Shown piece by piece: positions 13,976-20,116 of a DNA stretch of 20,116 bases (position 1 is its first letter; the number at the start of each line of letters is the position of its first letter). This DNA comes from Desulfobacteraceae bacterium (GTDB taxonomy: Bacteria; Desulfobacterota; DSM-4660; Desulfatiglandales; Desulfatiglandaceae). Under the pieces are notes generated by a model. That model was not told the origin of the DNA. It saw only the letters and a list, made by a program, of their open reading frames with translations, and did not search any database. The stretch is from positions 1 to 20,116 of the forward strand of contig JAUWMY010000005.1 in NCBI GenBank assembly GCA_030612945.1. Direction: 5' to 3'. The position numbers and the translations under genes were made by a program.

Positions 13976-14146
13976 TAATAGTCCTTCCACATTTTAGTAG
14001 ATAAGCGCAGGCATGATCAGTAGCTATCTTTGCTTTTTAGAGTTGGCTCGCTCATTGGGCTATTGAATTGATAAAATCTCATATACGATTGTTGTTCGTT
14101 TATATATTCGATTTTTTTGTGTTTAGATTCAGTTGGAGGTTTAATT

Positions 14147-15562
14147 ATGGGAAGAGAACGGGGAGCAAATGAACAGAGACTTAGTTCAATATTGGAGACC
14201 GTTCCCGACATAATTTATAGACTCGACACCCGAGGAAAGATAACTTTTGTAAACGACGCCGTTAAAAAATATGGTCATTCTATTAAACAACTGGTCGGGA
14301 CTAGTATTTTAGAATTGGTTCATCCCGAAGACAAGAAAAGAGCGGTAAATAGAATAAACGAAAGGAGGACTGGCGACAGAAGTACAAAATCTTTAGAGAT
14401 TCGACTATTCAGAAACAAACATGCCATCGATCCGTCTAAGACTATGTCAAGAAATGTTGAAAATGAAACGATTTTTCTGGTAAGCGCAAAAGGACTTTAT
14501 GACTCTGAGGCGCCTGGAACAAAAGGTTTTATGGGGACCCAGGGTATTGCAAGGGACGTTACCGAGTTAAAACGGACGGAGGCGCGAATTACGCAGCAAA
14601 CCAAATTCCTGAATTTAGTTTTAGAATCTTTACCGCACCCTTTTTATGTTATTGACACCTTTGATTACACGATCAGGTTAGCAAATTCTGCCGCTCGATT
14701 GGGCCGTTTATCGAAACAGTCAACCTGTTATGCCCTCACACATAAGCGGGACAGGCCATGTGAATCGGAAGGACATCCGTGTCCGGTTGAAACAATAAAA
14801 AGAACGAAACAACCTGTAACGGTAGAACATCTCCATTATGACAAAGAGGGAAACCCCAGGAGTGTCGAAATCAATGCTTATCCCATTTTTGACAAAGAGG
14901 GAAATGTCACCCAAGTAATTGAATCTTCCGTTGACGTCACCGAGCGTAAGCGAATGGAGCGGGCACTGAGAGAATCAGAAAGGAAATTTCGCTCCGTGGC
15001 ACAATCTGCAAATGACGCAATAATTTCATCCAATAGCACTGGGAATATCGTTTTCTGGAACATAGCCGCGCAAAAAATGTTTGGTTATTTAGAGGAAGAA
15101 ATAATCGGTCAGCCGCTGACTATCTTAATGCCTGAACGATACAGAAAAGTGCATAAAAGGAGCATGGAGCGGCATAGTTCATCAGGGGAATCGAAGGTGA
15201 TCGGGAAAACACTGGAGTTGTTTGGGCTGAGGAAAGATCTCAGCGAATTTCACATGGAGCTTTCCCTTGCCACTTGGAACGTGGGCGGAGATGTATTTTA
15301 CACCGGAATCATCCGCGACATCTCCGAACGTAAGAGAGTCGAGGAGGAACGGGAGAAAATATTACTTGATCTTCAAGACGCACTCGCGAAGGTCAAAACA
15401 TTGAGTGGACTACTTCCCATTTGTGCTGCGTGCAAAAAGATACGTGATGACAAAGGCTATTGGAATCAAATCGAATCGTATATTCGTGACCATTCTGAAG
15501 CAGATTTCACTCACAGCATCTGTCCAGAATGTTCAAAAAAGCTTTATGGGAAATATTTATGA
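14147..15562 (+). CDS. Triple-PAS protein with C-terminal CxxC/CxxC module, no kinase domain
   Basis: A 471-residue soluble signalling protein. PAS1 spans about residues 8-140 (ILETVPDIIYRLDTRGKITFVN) and PAS2 about 150-275 (FLNLVLESLPHPFYVIDTFDYTI; it contains CYALTHKRDRPCESEGHPCP). PAS3 spans about 280-400 (FRSVAQSANDAIISSNSTGN...FWN) and a short coiled coil about 395-420. The C-terminus GLLPICAACKKIRDDKGYWN and IESYIRDHS...ICPECSKKLYG is a conserved module seen at the ends of deltaproteobacterial PAS and receiver proteins; its CxxC pairs could bind zinc. No histidine kinase, GGDEF or HD-GYP output is present. ATG at 14147 has GGAGGT 6 nt upstream. The gene stands alone between two gene remnants. 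Confidence 0.88.
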   Translation: MGRERGANEQRLSSILETVPDIIYRLDTRGKITFVNDAVKKYGHSIKQLVGTSILELVHPEDKKRAVNRINERRTGDRSTKSLEIRLFRNKHAIDPSKTMSRNVENETIFLVSAKGLYDSEAPGTKGFMGTQGIARDVTELKRTEARITQQTKFLNLVLESLPHPFYVIDTFDYTIRLANSAARLGRLSKQSTCYALTHKRDRPCESEGHPCPVETIKRTKQPVTVEHLHYDKEGNPRSVEINAYPIFDKEGNVTQVIESSVDVTERKRMERALRESERKFRSVAQSANDAIISSNSTGNIVFWNIAAQKMFGYLEEEIIGQPLTILMPERYRKVHKRSMERHSSSGESKVIGKTLELFGLRKDLSEFHMELSLATWNVGGDVFYTGIIRDISERKRVEEEREKILLDLQDALAKVKTLSGLLPICAACKKIRDDKGYWNQIESYIRDHSEADFTHSICPECSKKLYGKYL

Positions 15563-15767
15563 TTTCCCAATCCAGTTGGACCTCAAGTCTCCTATTTCGT
15601 TAGTCGACATTTTAATAATCCTTAAGATTCTTCCTGATATTGTGCAACTGACAATGTTGAACAACAGATTTGTTCCTAGAAATTCCACGATCCATCCGGG
15701 TGATCGACTGTCTTTGTTTCCTAAACAATACCCTGTGTTTGTTGTCTGGAAGGATCATCGATTTTAA
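15546..15767 (+). pseudogene. MoaD/ThiS-like beta-grasp protein remnant
   Basis: The frame from ATG 15546 to a stop at 15767 (73 codons) reads ...SPISLVDILIILKILPDIVQ and LNNRFVPRNSTIHPGDRLSLFP. This fits the second half of MoaD/ThiS ubiquitin-like carriers (VxDLLxxLxIPxxxVxxVxVNGRxVxxDTxLxDGDxVxLFPPxxGG). The first strand is missing and the end reads KQYPVFVVWKDHRF instead of the di-glycine tail needed for adenylation, so it cannot act as a sulfur carrier. The first 17 bp overlap the end of the PAS gene, and no ribosome site is obvious. It is probably a truncated remnant; a divergent beta-grasp protein is possible. Confidence 0.45.
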
Positions 15768-16210
15768 TCGCCCCATTTCCCCTCACTCCTTCTGTTTTAG
15801 AGGGCCTCGTAGATCATTATTCAGAGCTTGGGTATTTAGAAAATTCTTACAGGTACGTGCCATAAGATGCTCAAGCATGCCCACAAAAACCGATCCAGCT
15901 TACAAATGGAATACTTAACTATTTAGGGCTGTTAAATCTCTCTCTTGATTGAAATCTGCAAATTACCCACGTTAAGCTCAGATGTTGAAATCACAGGTTT
16001 TGATGAAGGGTTCATTTTACAACTCAGTTGGAGTAATCTGTATTATTGAAAGCGCACCATCACTACTGATCACTACAGTAAAAACGTAAACACTTCAAAT
16101 ACCAGTGTTCTGCTAATTTTAACGAAAATCAAAAATTATTATAAACGGATTTGCCTTTTTGGCTCCAATCTTTGTGAACTATTATTAATATAAAGCTTTG
16201 TATTTTCCAT
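15768..16210. other. Gene-free AT-rich spacer
   Basis: It has no supported open frame, no strong hairpin with a T-tract and no recognisable repeat. It separates the converging PAS/MoaD-like side from the minus-strand hydrolase operon. Confidence 0.4.
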
Positions 16211-17827
16211 TTATTTAAAGGTTAAACTCTGAATAATTGGTTCAAATTTATCATGATTTTTCCATGAGTGCGCGCATACAAATATAAGCTTACCGTCCTT
16301 GTATGCGGATACGAGAAAAGTCGTTATCGGTAAGGTGTTCCACAACCATGTAATATCTGTTCGATATGCTTTTGTGCCACACTTAAGTATGATTTCTTTA
16401 TTTGAAATGACTTTGATCTTTGAACCAACATTCTCAAGCTTCTGAATATAAAGCTTTGGCCCGAAGTCTTCTAATTTCATGCCCGTAGGGATATCACCAA
16501 TAGAAGCAGAAAAATCGACATCTCCAGGGATTTTCATTCTCATTATCTGGTCCGGAGCGTCTATTGCGGCTTTTTTGCTGCCACTTGGGTACTCAAACTT
16601 AAAGGCGGGTGATGCTGTTCGCTTAAACACACCTTCTTTCGCCATTCCCTCATTTTCTGAAGTCCATGTAACTCCAGTCGGTGGCACCTTGGCAACACTA
16701 GTTACTAATGCATCAAGCCGGGCTTGTTCGTCCGTGTTTGAAGGCAATGAGTTAGGTGACGATGCTGCTGGAATTATATAAAAGTCGAGCAGGTTTTTAG
16801 AAATTAAACTTTCTCTGCCTGTCAGATCACCTGTAAAAACCGCCACTATATTCTTTTCCGGTACGACGAAAATACGCTGACCTTTATATCCAACAGCCAT
16901 ATAATATCCAGCAGAATCGACCCACCACTGATACCCATAGTGATCAAAAAGCGTGGCATCGATATGTCCACGTGTAGAAACCTCCACCCATGCCGAAGGT
17001 AATATCTGCTTGTTGCCCCATCGTCCCTTATTTAGGTATAGCCATCCAAACTTGGCCATGTCATGGGGTTTCAGCCACATTCCACCATACCCGATATCAA
17101 CACCTTGGGGACTTGTTGCCCAACCAATGTCAATAATGCCAAGGGGTTCAAATAAATGCTTTCTGGCAAAGTCTAAAGTTTTCATTTTTGTCATATTCTG
17201 GATAATAACAGATAGGAGATATGAGACCCCGTTGCAGTATTCAAACTTTTCTCCTGGAGGCTCAGCCATTGGAAGGTCAAGAACATATTGAGCCCAATCA
17301 GTGCTATATCGCATTTCATACAATCCCGCCCAGCGATAAAGATAAGAATCCCTGCATTTCAAGCCTGATGCCATCATCAACAAGTTTTCAAGCGTAATAG
17401 ATTTTTTAAGGTCATCCATATTAGCAAATGCTTTATCCGGGAAAAATTCCATGATGGGTTGGTTTACATTTTGAATGTAACCTTTATCTATAGCGATTCC
17501 TATTAATGCCGACATAATACTTTTTGTACACGAATGAATAATGTGCTTTAATCCATTTGAATGTGGCCAAAAGTACGCATCTAAAACCATGTGGCCGTTG
17601 CGGATAATTAATATGCTATGTATGTTGAAACTGTTTTTCTTTATGTGCTCCATCATCTCAGCAAGCATTTGAGATCGCATGCCTTGCTCTTCAGGAGTAG
17701 AGATTTGCCATCCTTCTCTTGGGTAGGTGTTAGCCGATGCTGCAGAGTATGAATAGAAAAATACTAAAATTATAGAAATGCCAAGGATGTAAAGAGCAAT
17801 GTACTTCTTATTTCGAAGTAATTTCAT
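16211..17827 (-). CDS. Exported serine hydrolase, beta-lactamase/class C esterase family
   Basis: A 538-residue protein with a hydrophobic N-terminal segment (about residues 9-32, ending SAASA) that is a signal peptide or anchor. The penicillin-binding/beta-lactamase fold follows at about 40-350. The nucleophile motif SxxK is S99-C-T-K102 in HSCTKSIM, and the Tyr motif YxN is Y197-C-N199 in FEYCNGVSYLL. HYGYQWWVDSAGYYMAVGYKG marks the third active-site strand. A further domain of about 160 residues (after about 375) has no motif I recognise. Members hydrolyse esters, amides or D-peptides; the substrate is unknown here. AGGAGG precedes the ATG, 9 bp after the HU-like gene. It is the last gene of the four-gene operon. 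Confidence 0.88.
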   Translation of the reverse strand: MKLLRNKKYIALYILGISIILVFFYSYSAASANTYPREGWQISTPEEQGMRSQMLAEMMEHIKKNSFNIHSILIIRNGHMVLDAYFWPHSNGLKHIIHSCTKSIMSALIGIAIDKGYIQNVNQPIMEFFPDKAFANMDDLKKSITLENLLMMASGLKCRDSYLYRWAGLYEMRYSTDWAQYVLDLPMAEPPGEKFEYCNGVSYLLSVIIQNMTKMKTLDFARKHLFEPLGIIDIGWATSPQGVDIGYGGMWLKPHDMAKFGWLYLNKGRWGNKQILPSAWVEVSTRGHIDATLFDHYGYQWWVDSAGYYMAVGYKGQRIFVVPEKNIVAVFTGDLTGRESLISKNLLDFYIIPAASSPNSLPSNTDEQARLDALVTSVAKVPPTGVTWTSENEGMAKEGVFKRTASPAFKFEYPSGSKKAAIDAPDQIMRMKIPGDVDFSASIGDIPTGMKLEDFGPKLYIQKLENVGSKIKVISNKEIILKCGTKAYRTDITWLWNTLPITTFLVSAYKDGKLIFVCAHSWKNHDKFEPIIQSLTFK

Positions 17828-17836
17828 AGTTCCTCC

Positions 17837-18280
17837 TTAAAACCAAATTTCAGTCGATTCCAGATTTACTGAGAATATCCTATAATTAGATTCAACCCTG
17901 ATCGTTTCCCCGGTTTTCGGATTCCTCCCGTTGTACCCCTTATACTCCTTGACATAAAAAGAGCACAGTCCCCGGATCTCTAAACGATCACCCTTGTCGA
18001 GTGCAATGGCCATTTGCTCGAAAAATATGGATACAATTGTTGATGCTTCGCGTTTGGAAAGACCGTTTGTGGTGCTGAAGCAATGACCTTCGGTGTCGAT
18101 AAAGTAGCTGAAGGATTGGGTGTTACCTGGGGATGGCTTTTTTGAATCCTTCTGAGATTCTTTTTTTTCAGAAAAGAAAGGAGAGTCCACCCCAACGATC
18201 AAAACCTGTTGAACCATGCTGGATCGATTCTGAAAGTCAGGAAGAGAGGCTATATCAACGTATAGATCACACCACCCCAT
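17837..18280 (-). CDS. Divergent HU/IHF-family DNA-binding protein with N-terminal extension
   Basis: A 147-residue protein. The C-terminal 80 residues are an HU/IHF domain: GLSKREASTIVSIFFEQMAIALDKGD, then RLEIRGLCSFYVKEYKGYNG and RNPKTGE at the DNA-intercalating arm. GLCSF replaces the usual GFGSF and the last strand-helix is short. The first 65 residues (Ser/Lys-rich; SSMVQQVLIVGVDSPFFSEKK) are not HU. The ATG at 18280 lies inside the 3' end of fabH (31-nt overlap), with AGGAG about 10 nt upstream; an internal ATG at residue 22 would give a shorter form. It could bend or bind DNA; a role as a local regulator is inference. Confidence 0.78.
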   Translation of the reverse strand: MGWCDLYVDIASLPDFQNRSSMVQQVLIVGVDSPFFSEKKESQKDSKKPSPGNTQSFSYFIDTEGHCFSTTNGLSKREASTIVSIFFEQMAIALDKGDRLEIRGLCSFYVKEYKGYNGRNPKTGETIRVESNYRIFSVNLESTEIWF

Positions 18281-19269
18281 GTCAATCCCGCTCCTAAACC
18301 AATGAGCATGATGGTGTCCTTTGGTTTCAGCATGTTTTTTTCCATGAGTTCGTCAAGTGCAATAGGAATGGTTGCCGCAGTTGTATTTCCATATCGTTGA
18401 ATATTGTTATACATTTTTTCTTCCGGGATATTAATCCGTTCCCTGAAAGCTTCGTTTATTCTCAGATTTGCCTGATGGGGAATAACCATACTCAGGTCTT
18501 CAATTTTCATATTTGCTTTTGCCAACAGCTCCTTTGTTACCTTTGGCAGGCGGGAAACAGCCAATTTGAATACTGTCTTTCCATCCATATAAGGAAAATG
18601 CTCCTTGTTTTTTATTACGGTTTGACTAATTGCCTGTCCGGATTTTCGAGCAGGTAATCCAACACGCAATGACCCTGAATATTTTCCGTCAGCATAAAGA
18701 ATCGATGTTATGATTCCAACTTCCTCACTGGTTTCAACAGCTTCAATGCAAACAGCACCGGCACCATCTGCAAAAATCACCGCTGTATCGCGGTTTTCGG
18801 TTGTCAACTCCAAGTACCGGCTTTGGAATTCAGCACCTACCAAAAGGATCTTCTGTGCTTTTTCGCTCCTGATATAGGCATCGCAGATTTCCAGTCCATG
18901 CAGAAACCCGGTGCATTGCTGACGGATATCGAGAGCAGGTACCTTTTTCGCACCCAGTCGGTTTTGCAGAAATACCCCCGAACCCGGCACGTTCACGTCG
19001 GGTGTCATGGTTGCAAATACAATTAAATCCAGGTCCTCCGGATTCCAGCCCGCTCTTTCCAATGCTATAATTGAAGCCTCATACGCAAGATCCGATGTCC
19101 CGACATCCTCACCGTCACTGACCCAGTACCTGGCTTCGATACCTGTACGTTGCACAATCCATTCATTTGATGTGTCTATCAATCCGGTTAACTCTTCGTT
19201 TGCCACATGTCTACCGGGTACATACCTGCCGGTACTCTTTATAATTGATCGTTTCATAGCAGTAACCAC
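18250..19269 (-). CDS. fabH: 3-oxoacyl-ACP synthase III (FabH family)
   Basis: A 339-residue thiolase-fold condensing enzyme. The Cys-His-Asn triad is complete: C118 in IRQQCTGF, H265 in IPHQANLRI and N295 in YGNTTAATIP. The C-terminal GLGAGLTWGGVIY is typical. FabH condenses acetyl-CoA or another acyl-CoA with malonyl-ACP to start fatty acid synthesis; close relatives make specialised acyl products. No acpP, fabD, fabG or plsX lies next to it, so this copy may not be the housekeeping enzyme. ATG at 19269 and ATG at 19257 (MKRSIIKSTGRYVPG) are both possible; the second matches the usual FabH start better. It is second in the operon, 52 bp after the zinc-finger gene. Confidence 0.92.
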   Translation of the reverse strand: MVTAMKRSIIKSTGRYVPGRHVANEELTGLIDTSNEWIVQRTGIEARYWVSDGEDVGTSDLAYEASIIALERAGWNPEDLDLIVFATMTPDVNVPGSGVFLQNRLGAKKVPALDIRQQCTGFLHGLEICDAYIRSEKAQKILLVGAEFQSRYLELTTENRDTAVIFADGAGAVCIEAVETSEEVGIITSILYADGKYSGSLRVGLPARKSGQAISQTVIKNKEHFPYMDGKTVFKLAVSRLPKVTKELLAKANMKIEDLSMVIPHQANLRINEAFRERINIPEEKMYNNIQRYGNTTAATIPIALDELMEKNMLKPKDTIMLIGLGAGLTWGGVIYTLI

Positions 19270-19321
19270 AGGTTCCCCCAGATGTTGTATACGTTGTAGA
19301 TCACAAGTTGTTTACAAATTA

Positions 19322-19657
19322 CTATTTCTTAAATACAGATAAGAAAGCATTTCTTGCTGCTGAAAGAACACGTTGATCTTTAATAATTTCTTTTAGCTCC
19401 CCTGGATCCAAATGAATCGCACCGCAGTTTTCATTTACACATATTTCAATTTTTACATCGCCCTCGTCGATTTCAGCTAAGCTCTGTGTGCCACACCGAA
19501 AACAATGATACTTATGTTCTTCGCAATATTTTTTGGTTGCTTCTTCAGCTGCCTTTTCCCTGAGCTCCCTGAGTTTATGTTGATCTCGTGCTGCAAAAAA
19601 TGCTTTTTCAGATCCTTTTTTCGGTTGAATCTTAACAGAAACTCGTTTTAAGGTCAT
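19322..19657 (-). CDS. TFIIB-type zinc-finger protein
   Basis: A 111-residue protein. The C-terminal half is a zf-TFIIB-like knuckle: HCFRCGTQSL, then a beta-hairpin (VKIEICVNENCGAIHLDPGEL) giving CxxC...CxxxxC, the last pair being wider than the usual CxxC. The N-terminal half is highly charged and probably helical (RDQHKLRELREKAAEEATKK). The protein starts MTLKRVSVKIQPKKGS. AAAGGAGG lies a few nt before the ATG. It is first in the operon with fabH and directly downstream of the palindromic operator, so it could be an autoregulator, though nothing proves DNA binding. Confidence 0.8.
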   Translation of the reverse strand: MTLKRVSVKIQPKKGSEKAFFAARDQHKLRELREKAAEEATKKYCEEHKYHCFRCGTQSLAEIDEGDVKIEICVNENCGAIHLDPGELKEIIKDQRVLSAARNAFLSVFKK

Positions 19658-19670
19658 GACTTCCTCCTTT

Positions 19671-19692
19671 TAAGTAAAACTTGTTTTACTCA
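19671..19692. promoter_or_regulatory. Palindromic operator candidate
   Basis: AGTAAAAC-TT-GTTTTACT is a perfect 8-2-8 inverted repeat, extended to 10-2-10 with one mismatch (TAAGTAAAAC / GTTTTACTCA). It sits between the candidate -10 box and the ribosome site of the zinc-finger gene, around +1 to +21, where a TetR- or GntR-type repressor would block transcription. There is no T-tract and no GC-rich stem, so a terminator is unlikely. Confidence 0.55.
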
Positions 19693-19698
19693 CAAATC

Positions 19699-19727
19699 AA
19701 AATACATAATCCACTGCCGGATGAAAA
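19699..19727 (-). promoter_or_regulatory. Possible promoter of the zinc-finger/fabH operon
   Basis: On the minus strand: TTTTCA, 17-nt spacer, TATTTT. Spacing is ideal, box matches are weak. The predicted start falls at the edge of the palindrome at 19671-19692. The rest of 19728-20116 shows no gene I can support; a plus-strand frame at 19764-19958 has no ribosome site or known motif. Confidence 0.35.
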
Positions 19728-20116
19728 ATTCGTTGAAAAATTTTTACTATTTAACATTACCTCTTGATCTCAATAAGATCAACTCCAAAATCGAGATACC
19801 AATATCAAAATCCTGGCAAGCTTTGTGATATCTGCAAAAAAGTTAGGTTTGAAATTCCTGTCATACAGAAAGCAAAGGTCTGGATAACTTTACGGATAAC
19901 CAGCGGGCCTGATACCTTTCAAGCCAGCACAGCCCTTAACGGTAAGATCCGCGAGTAATTCCCGTCTGGTTTATCCGTTGGTTATATGAGCAATTATAGT
20001 AAATATTAAAAGCAACTATGTGACATGCCGTTTCTGCATCAGGCACCTCCAGGCTCTAGGTGGATTTGGACGATTCGATCCAAAGTGGCTTGATTGAAGT
20101 GAAAGAATCTCAAAAT

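Noticed and set aside
15548..15569. GGGAAAT/ATTTCCC hairpin at the end of the PAS gene
   Set aside because: Short AT-rich stem with a 7-nt loop and no T-tract, so not a convincing terminator.
19764..19958. Plus-strand 64-codon frame with a CDICKK pair
   Set aside because: No ribosome site or good start and no family resemblance; a single CxxC is not enough evidence.
20039..20116. Minus-strand frame open at the right edge, ending HLEPGGA
   Set aside because: Only 25 codons are visible; it could be the end of a gene beyond the window, but nothing supports coding.

Overview
The window looks like a chromosomal segment of a sulfate-reducer-like deltaproteobacterium (Desulfobacterota, probably Desulfobacterales). 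I infer this from the style of the proteins: an AmmeMemoRadiSam radical SAM enzyme, a PAS protein ending in a CxxC...CxxC module, a Tat-exported ferredoxin with a cytochrome b, and a crotonase with a GGGFDLA signature. The AT-rich intergenic DNA, full of hairpin repeats, points the same way. No 16S gene is present, so the assignment rests on recognition alone.

Layout. Positions 1-510 hold only dispersed repeats. Positions 511-2003 (minus) hold a kinase-fold protein preceded by two tandemly duplicated small zinc-ribbon-like proteins. Positions 2258-2526 (minus) hold tRNA-Lys(CTT) and tRNA-Arg(TCG) with a shared intrinsic terminator. Positions 2654-3475 (plus) are rplM-rpsI with a strong terminator, followed by truA. 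A 52-residue minus-strand gene (4359-4517) resembles the N-terminal part of MucR/Ros regulators. It is followed by about 560 bp of stacked hairpins, including a 137-bp element with inverted termini. A class I methyltransferase and amrS overlap on the minus strand (5078-6899).

Positions 7093-9679 (plus) look like one transcription unit: ECF sigma factor, zinc-binding anti-sigma factor, Tat-type four-cluster ferredoxin, cytochrome b and a small ten-cysteine protein. This is an electron-transfer module with no catalytic subunit in view. A convergent crotonase (9690-10466) follows, then recD2 with a hairpin repeat in its leader, and a small SHOCT-type lipoprotein.

Positions 13247-16210 look decayed. 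A fragmented ThiF/MoeB-type E1 enzyme lies upstream, and a MoaD/ThiS-like beta-grasp remnant lies downstream, of an intact triple-PAS protein without a kinase domain.

Positions 16211-19657 (minus) are a compact four-gene operon: TFIIB-type zinc-finger protein, FabH-type ketoacyl-ACP synthase III, divergent HU/IHF-like protein and exported beta-lactamase-fold serine hydrolase. A promoter with an overlapping near-perfect palindrome precedes it. That operon and the ECF-redox cluster are the best candidates for an undescribed system. The rest is housekeeping genes and repeat-rich spacers.
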